DNA of 64,000 bases from Miscanthus floridulus (lineage: Eukaryota; Streptophyta; Magnoliopsida; Poales; Poaceae). The stretch lies in contig NC_089598.1 in the NCBI RefSeq assembly GCF_019320115.1, forward strand, positions 28,110,427 through 28,174,426. The letters are read 5' to 3'. This document shows, piece after piece, positions 45,300 through 55,663 of this stretch (position 1 is its first letter; each line of letters starts with the position of its first letter). A program made the position numbers and the translations under genes. The notes beneath the pieces are model-generated. The model did no database searches. It was not told the origin of the DNA and saw only the letters and a list, made by a program, of their open reading frames with translations.

Positions 45300-46070
45300 T
45301 TGAACAAGTTGATTAAGCAAGACTTAGTTAGAGGCTTGAAAGATGTCACATTTGAAAAGGATAAGCTATGTAGTGCATGTCAAGTCGGAAAGCAAGTTGG
45401 TAATACACATCCTAAGAAGAGCATGATGAGCACATCTAAGGCATTTGAGTTGATGCATATGGATTTGTTTGGACCAACCACATATACTAGCATTGGTGGA
45501 AATAAATATAGATTTATGATTGTGGATGATTTCACTAGATACACTTGGGTGTTCTTTCTTGGTGACAAGAGTGATGTGTTTGCAATATTCAAATCATTTG
45601 TCAAGGGCATTCACAATGAGTTTGAAACAACCATCAAGAAAGTTAGAAGTGGCAATGGTAGTGAATTCAAGAACACTAGAATTGATGAGTTGTGTGATGA
45701 ATTTGGAATTAGACATCAATTCTCGACCAAGTATACTCCTCAATCAAATGGGCTAGTTGAAAGAAAGAATAGAACCTTGATTGATATGGCAAGATCAATG
45801 TTGAGTGAGTACAATGTGAGTCATTCATTTTGGGCCGAAGCAATCAACACGGCTTACTATTATAGCAACCGACTCTATTGTCACCCCATGATGGAGAAGA
45901 CACCCTATGAGCTATTGAATGGAAGAAAGCCCAACATAGCATACTTTTGGGTTTTTGGATGTAAATGCTATATATTGAAGAAAAGCACTAGATTGAGCAA
46001 GTTTGAAAAGAAATGTGATGAAGGTTTCTTGCTTGGTTACTCCACTACTAGCAAGGCCTATAGAGTTTGA
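45300..46070 (+). pseudogene. pol: Sirevirus pol part 2: integrase, catalytic Asp lost
   Basis: Integrase inserts the cDNA into the chromosome. The frame begins with the second half of the zinc domain (CSACQVG, first Cys at 45369). The DDE core has Asp in HMDLFGP (45462-45464) and Glu in NGLVERKN (45759-45761), but the middle catalytic residue reads RSGNGSEF with GGC (Gly) at 45651-45653. The spacing to Glu is exactly 35 residues, so this is the D of D-D35-E replaced by Gly. The Copia integrase C-terminal motif FGCKCYILKK...FLLGYSTTSKAYRV follows. TGA at 46068-46070 sits where a Trp codon is expected, and the frame continues at 46071. Confidence 0.9.
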
Positions 46071-46073
46071 AAT

Positions 46074-48065
46074 TTGGCTAGTGGTACTCTTGAGGAGGTT
46101 CATGATGTGGAATTTGATGAAACAAATGGTTCTCAAGAGGAATATGAGAATCTAGATGATGTAAGAGGCACTCAATTGGTCAATGCAATGAAGAACATGG
46201 ACATTGGTGATATAAGGCCTAGAGAGGTGATTGATATTGAAGATGACAAGAATCAAGTGCTCTCTAACTCAAATGTGCAAGCTAGTGGCTCTCATGATCA
46301 AATCCAAGCAAGCACTAGTAATGGCAATGTGCAAGATCAACAAATGGCTAGTTCATCATCTCAACCAAATGATCAATCAAATGCTAGCAATCAAGTGCAA
46401 GTGCTTCAACCAACCAATGTTGCAAGAGATCATCCATTGGACACTATCATTGGTGATATTTCAAGAGGTGTGCAAACTAGATCAAGATTGGCATCTTTTT
46501 GTGAGCACTTCTCATTTGTGTCATCCATTGAGCCTAAGAAGATAGATGAAGCTTTGAATGATGTTGATTGGGTCAATGCTATGCATGAAGAGCTAAACAA
46601 CTTCACAAGAAACCAAGTATGGGAGTTAGTTGAGAGGCCTAAGGGTCATAATGTGATTGGAACCAAGTGGGTCTTTTGGAACAAGCAAGATCAAGATGGG
46701 ATAGTGATAAGGAACAAAGCAAGATTAGTGGCTCAAGGTTATACTCAAGTTGAAGGTCTTGACTTTGGAGAAACATATGCCCCGGTTGCAAGATTGGAAG
46801 CAATTAGGATCTTGCTAGCTTATGCATGTGCCCACAACATCAAGTTGTATCAAATGGATGTGAAGAGTGTATTTCTCAATGGGTGCATCAATGAGCTTGT
46901 GTATGTTGAGCAATCTCCCGGTTTTGAAGATGAAAAGAAACCCAACCATGTTTACAAGTTGAGAAAGGCTTTGTATGGATTGAAACAAGCACCTAGAGCA
47001 TGGTATGAGAGATTGAGGGATTTCCTACTCTCTAAGGGATTCAAGATGGGAAAGATTGACACCACTCTCTTCACCAAAAGGCTTGGAATTGACTTGCTTG
47101 TAATGCAAATCTATGTTGATGACATTATTTTTGGATCAACAAATCAAGAATTTTATGAGGAGTTTGGCAAGATGATGGCAAGTGAGTTTGAGATGTCTAT
47201 GATTGGAGAACTTAGTTACTTCCTTGGTCTTCAAATCAAGCAAATGGAGAATGGCACATTTGTTAGTCAAGGCAAGTATATCAAGGACATGCTCAAGAAG
47301 TTTGAAATGGATGAGAGCAAAGCTATTAGTACACCAATGGGGACAAGTGGAAGCTTGGATAGTGATGCTAGTGGCAACATGGTGGATCAAAAGATATATC
47401 GGTCTATAATTGTAAGTATACTCTATGTGACCGCATCAAGACCGGATGTGATGTTTAGTGTATGCATGTGTGCTAGATTTCAAGCCTCACCAAGAGAAAG
47501 TCATTTGAAGGCAACAAAGAGAATATTGAGGTACTTGAAGCATACACAACATGTTGGATTATGGTATCCCAAAGGAGCAAGATTTGAGTTGATTGGATAT
47601 TCGGATTCCGATTATGCGGGATGCAAAGTTGAGAGAAAGAGCACATCGGGCACATGTCAACTATTGGGAAGATCACTTGTATCTTGGTCATCAAAGAAGC
47701 AAAATAGTGTAGCACTTTCAACCGTCGAAGCGGAGTATATTTCGGCCGGTAGTTGTTGTGCTCAATTACTTTGGATGAAGGCTAATTTGAGTGACTTTGG
47801 AATCAAGTTCAAGCAAGTGCCGTTGCTATGTGACAATGAAAGTGTCGTAAAGCTCACCAACAATCCGGTTCAACACTCAAGAACAAAGCATATAGATGTC
47901 CATCATCACTTCATAAGAGATCACCAACAAAAGAGGGACATTTGCATAGAGAGTGTGGGCACCGAAGATCAACTTGTCGACATATTTACCAAGCCACTTG
48001 ATGAGAAGAGGTTTTGCAAGCTAAGGAATGAATTGAACATACTTGACTTCTCCAATATGTGTTGA
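46074..48065 (+). CDS. pol: Sirevirus pol part 3: reverse transcriptase and RNase H, 663 codons open
   Basis: Copies element RNA to DNA and removes the RNA strand. After a low-complexity Ser/Gln/Asn linker, Copia RT begins with NQVWELVERPKGHNVIGTKW. The catalytic residues are Asp in QMDVKSVFLNG (46857-46859) and the YVDD box (47112-47123). ALYGLKQAPRAWYERL and FLGLQIKQ are also present. RNase H carries SDSDYAGC, STVEAEYISAG and LLCDNESVVKL, supplying Asp-Glu-Asp, and the C-terminus ends LDFSNMC. The frame is the same as parts 1 and 2. In the intact element this was the C-terminal part of one Pol, so the ATG is not a natural start. The domains look complete and could retain activity if translated. 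Confidence 0.92.
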   Translation: MASGTLEEVHDVEFDETNGSQEEYENLDDVRGTQLVNAMKNMDIGDIRPREVIDIEDDKNQVLSNSNVQASGSHDQIQASTSNGNVQDQQMASSSSQPNDQSNASNQVQVLQPTNVARDHPLDTIIGDISRGVQTRSRLASFCEHFSFVSSIEPKKIDEALNDVDWVNAMHEELNNFTRNQVWELVERPKGHNVIGTKWVFWNKQDQDGIVIRNKARLVAQGYTQVEGLDFGETYAPVARLEAIRILLAYACAHNIKLYQMDVKSVFLNGCINELVYVEQSPGFEDEKKPNHVYKLRKALYGLKQAPRAWYERLRDFLLSKGFKMGKIDTTLFTKRLGIDLLVMQIYVDDIIFGSTNQEFYEEFGKMMASEFEMSMIGELSYFLGLQIKQMENGTFVSQGKYIKDMLKKFEMDESKAISTPMGTSGSLDSDASGNMVDQKIYRSIIVSILYVTASRPDVMFSVCMCARFQASPRESHLKATKRILRYLKHTQHVGLWYPKGARFELIGYSDSDYAGCKVERKSTSGTCQLLGRSLVSWSSKKQNSVALSTVEAEYISAGSCCAQLLWMKANLSDFGIKFKQVPLLCDNESVVKLTNNPVQHSRTKHIDVHHHFIRDHQQKRDICIESVGTEDQLVDIFTKPLDEKRFCKLRNELNILDFSNMC

Positions 48066-49166
48066 TGCACCCCCATTATATGACATGCCTCTCCTTCGAG
48101 CAAAGCAAGGTAAAGTTGATTGACATGTCATCCATTCATTACTAAGGACTTGTTTAGTGCATCTAGTCATTCCTATCATGTCCTAGGCTCATTCATGAAA
48201 ATCAAATGAATTTGATGCTTATATGGTACCACTATTGCTTGTATGTTTGAAATGATCTAGTGGTAGCATATGACATGTTTGTGGGCTTGTAAACCTAGTG
48301 TTTGATTTAGAAAATGAGCTATAAGTATCTAACTCAATATGGTACAAGATAACCCTTATTTGGAGGTGTGAAGAAGCTTGTCCTTGGATCAAACCGAGTT
48401 AAATATCTTTTGCAAGTAGTCTAGATTGAACCAAATTGGGAAAATGATCCTTAGTTCACATGGTTTCACCCCAACCTATCCATAATTTAAGCTCATCTTT
48501 TGTGCTAATTGTTGACAAAGGGGGAGAGAAACAAAGATATGAGTGATAGGGGAGTATTGGACATAAGGGGAGAGATATGCTAAAGGAAAGGGATCAATTA
48601 AAATTTTGAGCACACAAGTAGGAGGAGCAAGCTCATAAACTTGTATGGTGCATTTGAATGAGCATTACATATGTTTGTTTGCATGGCATAAGTTTTTAAT
48701 TTCAAATATCCATGCTTGTGTGGTGTATGCTAGTTGTAGGTTTGAATGTTGAAAGGAAAAACTAGCATGCATAGGCTAAGTAACTAGACTTATGTTCTTT
48801 CTATAGAAACTAGACCCTTGCATGTAATGTTGATCTCACGGGATATTCTAGTTTTTGTATATGCCTAGTTACTAATGGTGTTACGGATGGTATATTGGTG
48901 CACTCCGATTGGTATCACGCTTCAAAGGTCCATCTCTTATACCTTAGCATCATTTGGTAGAAATTGACTCCTATATTTCCTATCTAAGCATATGTGCAAG
49001 CTACAATCCAAACTCTTAGCACATATGTAGAGGGAGCAATTACTACCATATGGAGTTCATGAAACTTGCCTATATCCTTTACACATGGTAAATAAGCTTG
49101 GGCAAGCAACATGGATTCAAATGAACTTTAATTCATATCTTTGTATAAGGGTTGTCATCAATTACC
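48066..49166 (+). other. Sirevirus 3' noncoding region, no env-like ORF
   Basis: No substantial ORF on the plus strand. Purine tracts AAAGGGGGAG (48517-48526), AGGGGAG (48548-48554) and AAGGGGAGAG (48565-48574) precede the main polypurine tract, the multiple-PPT arrangement reported for Sireviruses. Confidence 0.8.
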
Positions 49167-49180
49167 AAAAAGGGGGAGAT
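49167..49180 (+). other. Polypurine tract
   Basis: AAAAAGGGGGAGAT directly before the 3' LTR, priming plus-strand DNA synthesis. Confidence 0.9.
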
Positions 49181-51084
49181 TAAAAGCTCTAGTTTGGTTT
49201 TGGTTAATTGATGAAACCCTAAGTGCTAACCTAGTTTATCAAGATGATTATGAGATAGGTAGCACTACTCCAAGTGATGAAGCAATGACGAAGATCATGA
49301 CAATGGTGATAGCATGGTGATGATCAAATGCTTGAACTTGGAAAAGAAGAAAGAGAAAAACAAAAGGCTCAAGGCAAAGGTATAAAATGTAGGAGCCATT
49401 TTGTTTTAGTGATCAAGACACTTAGTGAGTGTGATCACATTTAGGATAGATAGTCGTACTATTAAGAGGAGTGAAACTCGTATCGGAATGCGGTTATCAA
49501 AGTGCCACTAGATGCTCTAACTCATTGCATATGCATTTATGATCTAGTGGAGTGCTAACACCCTTGAAAATATTTGTGAAAATATGCTAACACATGTGCA
49601 CAAGGTGTTTGCAGGGTTGAGATTCAACGCTTTTGGAAAAATGAAATGTCTATTTTCTATTGCGTCGGATGCAAAATTCTTGGTGGTTGGCACACTTGAG
49701 CAAGGGTGAAGAAGTTAGAGTTGAAATGGAGTTGGTCGAAATGATGCTAGCGTCGGTCTACTTACCGGACGCTGGGTCACTCAGCGACCGGACGCTGAAA
49801 GGCTACGTCCGATCGAGCTGTCAGACGGCACAGTCGCTAGGGTTGAGCACCAGACGCTGGTCTGCGTCCGATCAAGGTGGACCGGATGCGTCCGGTCGAA
49901 AAAAACATGCCTCGGGGAGCTTACTGGAAATGACCGGACGCTGGGGCTTCAGCGTCCGGTCAGTTTTGACCGGAGCGTCCGGTCAGCTTCGTAGCCGTTG
50001 AAATCTGACGAACAGCATTTAAAGCTGGTGACGCGTGGTGTCCATCGGGCGACCGGACACTGAGGGCCAGCGTCCGGTCGGTATGACCGGAGCATCCGGT
50101 CAGAGCGTGTTTTGCCCAGTGAAGGGGTACAACGGCTCTATTTGATGGGGGCTCTATTTATAGCCCCATGGCCGGCTCAAGGGACATCTCTTGCACATTT
50201 TCATTGACATAACAATCTTGTGAGCTTAGCCAAAGCCCTCCCACTCATCTACATCATTGATCCATCATCATTGTGAGATTGGGAGAGAATCCAAGTGCAT
50301 TGCTTGAGTGATTGCATCTAGAGGCACTTGGTATTCGTGTTGCGCTGCGGATTTCGCTTGTTTCTCTTGGTGGTTGCCACCACCTAGATGGTTGGAGCAG
50401 CGGTGGAGGATCGGCACGAGTTGGTGATTGTTCGTGGCCGTCTCCGGTGATTGTGAGGGGAGTTGTACCTTCCCCGGCGGAGCGCCGAAAGGTAACTCTA
50501 GTAAATTGCTCGTGTCATTGAGTTACCTCACTTGTGGGTCGGTTCTTGCGGTGTCCAATCATGTGGACGAGGTTTATGAAACACCTCTTAGCCGCCGAAC
50601 CACCAAGTGTTGGTCGACACAACGGGGACGTAGCGTGTTGGCAAGCACGTGAACCTCGGGAGAAAATCGATTGTCTCTCTTCTTTGGCATTCTTCCGGTG
50701 ATTGGCTATATATTCATCTTGTGATTGGTTCATCCCCTACACATCGGTATAATCACTCTACTCACTCATTTACATTCTTGCAAACTAGTTGATACAAGCT
50801 CTTTAGTGTAATTAGAATTGAGAGCTTGCTTTATTATTTACATTCATCTAGTTGAGCTCTTTAGAGTAGCAAGGTTGAGAGCTCTTAGTGAGTAATTACA
50901 TAGCAAGTTTGTGTGCCTAAGTATTCATTACAACTAGAATTGTTGGATAGGTGGCTTGCAACCCTTGTAGAGCTAGAGCAAGTTTGCATTACACTATTTG
51001 TCATACTAATCAAATTGCTCTAGTTGATTTGTAGATTTTTAAATAGGCTATTCACCCCCCCTCTAGCCATATTAGGACCTTTCA
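49181..51084 (+). repeat. 3' LTR of the Sirevirus, 1904 bp
   Basis: Matches the 5' LTR throughout. It starts TAAAAGCTCTAG instead of TGAAAGCTCTAG, so the terminal TG has become TA. TATA-like CTATTTATAG at 50154-50163. The CpG block (about 49740-50110) keeps more intact CCGGACGCT/AGCGTCCGG units than the 5' LTR. Polyadenylation would occur here. Confidence 0.92.
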
Positions 51085-51109
51085 CCCCTCCTGGTCTCCC
51101 CTCTCCTCC

Positions 51110-51320
51110 CTATATGTTGTATGAATCAATTTGTAGATGAGTTATTTTATGATGTGTTGAACCCTGCTCCTTTGTTTGTGATGTATGAATCGATTTGTGG
51201 ATGGGTTTATTTGTGATGTGTACCCTTCTCCTTCGTTTACGATGTGCAAATCAATTTCGTGGATGAGTTGATTTGTGATGTGTTGAATCCATCCTTTGTC
51301 TGTGATGTATGATTTTTTTC
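51110..51320 (+). repeat. Tandem repeat in CACTA right arm
   Basis: Four degenerate units of about 55-70 bp built on tgatgt(a/g)tgaatc, then aattt(g)tggatgagtt and atttgtgatgtg. Confidence 0.6.
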
Positions 51321-51577
51321 TTGGATGAACTACTTGATTTAGCGGCGGCGTTATCCAGCGAGCATGGCGGCGGCGGCTGCGATAACGAGCATGCTCCAGC
51401 GAGCATGCTTGTTGGATTGCTTTTGTTTTTGTTTTTTTAAACCTTATCACTGCTGGGTGAAGTACCAGCAGTGCTAGCCAAGAGGCATCACTGCCATTTA
51501 CCTAGTGTCGGTTGCAAATCCGGCAGTGATAGGCGCCTTTAGAACCGGCAGTGTTTTTCTTTTCTGGAGTAGTGAAA

Positions 51578-51886
51578 AATTATTGTTTCATTGTATATTT
51601 TGAATTTATCTACTAATGATAACTCATTGTCAGTATATTTTTATCACATTGTTGATATTTTTATACTCACATGAATCAAATTCAGCAACCATACAGAATT
51701 TTGTGGGAAAAAATTAAAAACAAAACAAAAAACGCGTGCCAGATGTGAACAAGGGATATGCATAGTGGTAGTTTTCGCTATACGTATAAGGTTAATTTTT
51801 AACTGGTTTACTGACTAGCCCGCTTGCATCTGTAATACACTGGTGGGATCATTCACAAACTATACGAATACTACTTTTTATGATTA
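51578..51886. other. AT-rich DNA, no recognisable feature
   Basis: Flank between the CACTA element and the Helitron end. No ORF. Confidence 0.4.
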
Positions 51887-52451
51887 CTAGCAAAAATGCC
51901 CGTCTATTGCTATGGGACCTATAGTTTATAGTCTAGTCACTTGGATGACAAGAAGTTCAGTAGATTTGTTCAACAATCGCATCATGCGTTCTCATTCATC
52001 TTGGAATCAAACTCTATAACATGTCCGGACATGCTCTACTCGAATTCATATAGGTAAACGACGTTTGAAGTTTTATCCAATGATCAGGTCATGCATTTCA
52101 ATTTGTCTTGGAATCGAACTCCCCATCGTGTCTTAACACAGTACTCTAACTCATAAAAGTATGGGAGAGAGAAAATGATAACAAAAACACTAATATTTAC
52201 TCAAAATATATTATAACCCTAATTTTCATACTATCCAAGTGTTGGTATGGTTAAATATCGAGTTTTTTTTACTTACTATGAGGACTCATAAAAATCAGTA
52301 GTTCATCTTATTAAGCCCAAAAATATTTACTTATAAATATATCATATTGTAACCTTAATTTCATACTATCCATGTGCTAGTATAGTGACTTTTACTTTGA
52401 TAACCCAAAAATTTATGATTCATCTTATCTTATTAAAACTAATAAGAGTAT
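51887..52451 (-). mobile_element. Non-autonomous Helitron on the minus strand, probable
   Basis: Minus-strand 3' end GACGGGCATTTTTGCTAG at 51887, followed by T, typical of grass Helitron ends. The putative 5' end is near 52451 (tatactcttattagtttta on the minus strand). Internally, two ~130 bp blocks (about 52190-52320 and 52325-52440) are tandem duplicates sharing a taattt-catactatcca motif. The 5' boundary is approximate. Confidence 0.5.
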
Positions 52452-52763
52452 AGCTACTGACGTGTCAAGGTAGAGGCAGCCTCCAAGCGCGCTCCACCAC
52501 CAGGCATGTCTCCACCATACCAATGTGGTCCACTTGTTGATTTTGACCTCTCTTCCTGGGTTGTTCCATCGTGACTCCGGCGGAGGTTGGTGGGGGTGTT
52601 GTGTACGAACAGCGCAAGCGTCAAATTCGTGGCTAAGACGTGTGAATCCATAGTAAGCAGAGCTTTGGAATTTTCATCCATCCATTGAGCCTGTTCCTCT
52701 GCCACATCGACATTCTTACTGTGCAAAAGCGAGTGGCAAGATCACATGCCTTAGTTCATCTAG

Positions 52764-52856
52764 GGCCTGATTGGTTCGCGTACATGTATGGGCCAGGTTG
52801 CGCATTAGAGCCAGGCCGAACGCAGACAGGCTCGCATACATGTATGGGCCAGGTAC
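52764..52856. mobile_element. Tiny 93 bp MITE-like insertion
   Basis: Flanked by 9 bp direct repeats TTCATCTAG (52755-52763 and 52857-52865). Begins GGCCTGATTGGTTCGCG. A 20 bp motif (RTACATGTATGGGCCAGG-type) occurs twice, at 52778-52797 and 52834-52853. Confidence 0.55.
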
Positions 52857-52865
52857 TTCATCTAG

Positions 52866-53158
52866 AACTTGCCATTCTTAAATCTTGTTTATATGTTTTT
52901 TTAGACATCCGTTGAGAGATAGAGATTTATACAAATGTCATACTTTTCCTTTTATTTGTCATATTTCTTTCTTCCCTTTCCTTTATTTCCCTCTTTTTTA
53001 TGGGTTAGCTTCAATGAGCCAAAATTGGACCTTCGGATCGGACAAAAAAAAAAGAAAAAGAAAAACTAAAAAAATAGATAAAACAAATAAACTCCTTACA
53101 GTATATGTATTAAAATAGGATTAGAATGGGACTTTAACTCAAAGGCAATCGGAAACCT
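52866..53158. other. No recognisable feature
   Basis: T- and A-rich DNA with a poly-purine run near 53041-53085. Confidence 0.4.
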
Positions 53159-53165
53159 TGTGAGC

Positions 53166-53292
<127 letters not shown>

Positions 53293-53892
53293 ATCCACTT
53301 CTTTTTTTTATCCGGAACAGTGTTTTTCTCTCATAAATTCCTCCAGATTCATCCAGATTCCTCCAGAATTCCTCGAAGCGAACGGGGCCACTGGAGTCTC
53401 CAGCAGTACGTGACAGAAAAAAAACCCACCATCCAGGGTGCGCCCGGGATCTCCCGGAAATTCAAAAAGGACACGGACGGATGGATGGTCTGGTCGACCG
53501 AAACAGGTAAAAGAGCGTAGTCAATCAGGAGATTTCTATTCTTATGTTTTTTCTATTTGGAAAAAGGAGATTACTCGAGATTAGAGATATCTAATTGGAT
53601 TAGGATTCCCATCAGTCTATACTACCTTAAGTAGTCCTGCACTATTATACAAAGAGAAGGGTTACATGCGGTTTCTATATTCATGAAATTAAAATGGGTA
53701 CCAAAAAATGACAGAAATTTTGTCTCTTTATTATTTTTATGTATAGATTTAGATATAGATTGGGAGAGTTGCTGCAGCAGAGCACCAATACGTCAACCCT
53801 AATATACACTTACATATGGGGCCTGTCTGACAGTATCTTCTTCAACATTTGGCTTATCGACTTCCCTGCCTTCTTCAACCTCCTTCCCCGCC

Positions 53893-54400
53893 GTGACCTC
53901 TCCCGTGCGTCAACCGGCGCGGCGACCTCCTTCCCCAGCGCAACCTGCTCCCCTGAATCCGGCCACGATCCTGCCACACCGACCTCGGCTCGCCGCATCA
54001 TCCTCGGCCTCGGCCGCGCCGGTGCCGCCCTTAGCCTCGGCCACTGTCGTGCCGGCCCCGGCCTCAACCTCAGCCACTGTCGTGCCTGCCCTTGCTTCGG
54101 CCCCACCGTCGCTCGCCCCTCACCATGGCTATCGAACTTGGATCCATGGCAACGGCGGCCTCCGTGTTGTATCTTGTCGCTAGCATGAGCAGCACCGAGT
54201 TGGAGGCAGCAGCGGGCACGGGGAAGCAGGGGGTTTGGAGGTGGCGCACTGACGGGCACAGGCAGCATGAGGTTGGAGGCGAGGCACGCCACGTCGACTA
54301 CTGGCGGCGACCATCTCCGAGGGTGAACAAGAGGGAGAAGAGGCAGTTCGAATGGACCCCATTTTATCGGAGGAGATTTAACTTCCCCTTTATTTGAGCG
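53893..54400 (+). other. Pro/Ala/Ser-rich ORFs in duplicated unit, unrecognised
   Basis: GC-rich DNA open in several frames. The plus frame from 53893 is a low-complexity Pro/Ala/Ser string, and an overlapping minus frame (54427-53810) is equally long. In copy 2 (58808-59346) the frames differ by small indels, so neither is conserved as protein. I see no domain and regard coding as unlikely, but a transcribed 5' exon cannot be excluded. Confidence 0.2.
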
Positions 54401-54890
54401 AAGAAGAGGAGTTTTTTTTACCACCAAAAAAGGGGGATGCTATTAGTGAGCTGCTAGAGCAAGAAAACAACCTCATCTCCCTCGATATGACAGGTTTATA
54501 AGGATGATGGATGAGATAAGGGAACTGCTGGAGATGCTCTAACATGAAAATCCATCTCTTATGCCACGTGGTCATGCCCGTTAGACGTTACCGCAATTCC
54601 GATCGACGAGGAAACTTGCAAAGTTTCAAATTCATCTTTTTTTCGATGGCTTCGCCGCAAATTTTTTAGATCAAAGATTGCCCGGCTTTATTGAAAGCTT
54701 ATCATTGAAAGCTTATCGAAAGCCCACGGTCCAGGGAGACCAGCTTACAATGGAGTTCAAACAACTTCTACGGAGTTTTAAGACCGAATAGCAAAAGAAC
54801 TCAACCAACACCTCCACCCAGATCTCACAGCAACTCAAAACACATTACAATCAGCATGCTTCGCCACAAATTTCCTCCCCTCCAATTCAT
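54401..54890. other. Noncoding DNA with probable repeat tails
   Basis: Contains a ctgctggagatgctctaac stretch common at grass MITE ends (near 54523) and, on the minus strand, a tcaataaagccgggcaatct-like segment (near 54680). No ORF. Confidence 0.35.
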
Positions 54891-55406
54891 TTGTTCTCCG
54901 CCTCCGACGGCGGCGGAGCTCAACAAGAAAAGTTCCAATTCTTCGCTTCTTCTTTACCTCTCCAACCACCGCCCCACTCCTCTTGTCCTCTCTTGACCCT
55001 CCAGTGCGATGTTTGCAAAATCACAGTCGTAGTCGCCGTGTACCTCCTTTCCTGTCACTGCACTGATGGATTATTCCACATCCATTTTCTCGAGATGGCG
55101 GATCTGCAGGGGGCCTGGTGGGGCTGCAGCCCCTCTCGTGGGCCAGAAACTTTGGGAACAGATCTTCAGCTCAGTCCAATAGGGACTTCACAACCCAGCT
55201 TGCAATGCCTCACGACCCTAGCGTGCACGACTGTGGCAAGATCGGGATTCCGACTCCCAAATCTACGTCTCCGTCTCTATGATTCTCAACGCGGAAGGCA
55301 CTGGGGAGGGGGAGGAGCGCCGCCGGGGTGCCTGGAGAAGGGGCCGTCGTCGCCGTGGTGTAGCGAGACTCCGGTGGCACGGGCTCCAGTTGCTCCGGTC
55401 GAGTGA
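54891..55406 (+). other. Unrecognised ORF in duplicated unit, copy 1
   Basis: A 171-codon open frame with a Cys/His-containing stretch CDVCKITVVVAVYLLSCHC followed by MADLQG and Pro/Arg-rich sequence. Copy 2 (60969-61508) has the same N-terminal region, but the frames part after MADLQG because copy 1 lacks one G in a G-run. The spacing of CDVC is faintly like a B-box finger, but the remaining ligands are missing, so I do not assign a domain. It could be an exon of an unknown gene or chance in GC-rich DNA. Confidence 0.25.
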
Positions 55407-55533
55407 GGACAAGTCGCAGTCGCGACTCGCGACTCGCGGCGAGCGTGCGAGTGCGCAAGGGAGAAGAGATGAACCGATTAAAAAAAATCTAAAAGGGAGT
55501 GGGACCTACCAATGTATCAACAGCTGAGATAAG

Positions 55534-55663
55534 CAGACTGTTAGGTTGGGGCTGAAACGATCATATATGATCATGGATTATTACAGCTGGCTGGTTTGGT
55601 GGCTGGTTGGACGTGAGAGAAAAATAGTATTCCCACTGTAAATTTAGATCGTTTACAATCGGG
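55534..55663. mobile_element. MITE-like element, copy 1
   Basis: Counterpart of 61513-61635; here the ctgttaggttgg start and cgggcgaggctg end are more decayed and a ~17 bp tggctggt duplication is present. Confidence 0.4.

Larger units (their letters stand above)
40798..51084 (+). mobile_element. Full-length Sirevirus (Maximus/SIRE-like Copia), 10,287 bp
   Basis: Both LTRs, PBS, gag, pol in Copia order (protease, integrase, RT, RNase H), 1.1 kb 3' noncoding region and polypurine tract are present. Perfect TSD CCCCT (40793-40797 and 51085-51089). Long LTRs (1.9 kb), a large Gag with two zinc knuckles, multiple GGGGAG tracts before the 3' LTR and CpG-rich LTR palindromes point to the Sirevirus genus. 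No env-like ORF is found after pol. Two in-frame stops in pol, a catalytic integrase substitution and a TG-to-TA change at the 3' LTR start make it defective. Confidence 0.93.
40029..51574. mobile_element. Non-autonomous CACTA element (~1.25 kb net) hosting a Sirevirus
   Basis: Left end CACTACTATAGAATAAAC, right end TTTTCTTTTCTGGAGTAGTG (inverted CACTAC), with 3 bp TSD AAA (40026-40028 and 51575-51577). Subterminal TCACTGCCGG units repeat in both orientations at 40050-40240 and 51450-51560, typical of CACTA transposase-binding regions. No transposase. Internal tandem repeats occur on both sides of the inserted Sirevirus. Confidence 0.85.

Noticed and set aside
48066..49166. Possible env-like ORF downstream of Sirevirus pol
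   Set aside because: Some Sireviruses have one, but only short interrupted frames occur here and no transmembrane or coiled pattern could be read.
51110..51320. CRISPR-like array
   Set aside because: Units are degenerate and contiguous without spacers, and the surroundings are a plant CACTA element.
53500..53760. Possible organelle-derived insert (ORF-like FYSYVFSIWKKEI region)
   Set aside because: The codon pattern looked chloroplast-like, but I could not tie it to any organelle gene.
54960..55080. B-box-like zinc finger (CDVC...CHC)
   Set aside because: Only the first Cys pair fits. The other metal ligands and spacing are absent, and the frame is not kept beyond this stretch between copies.
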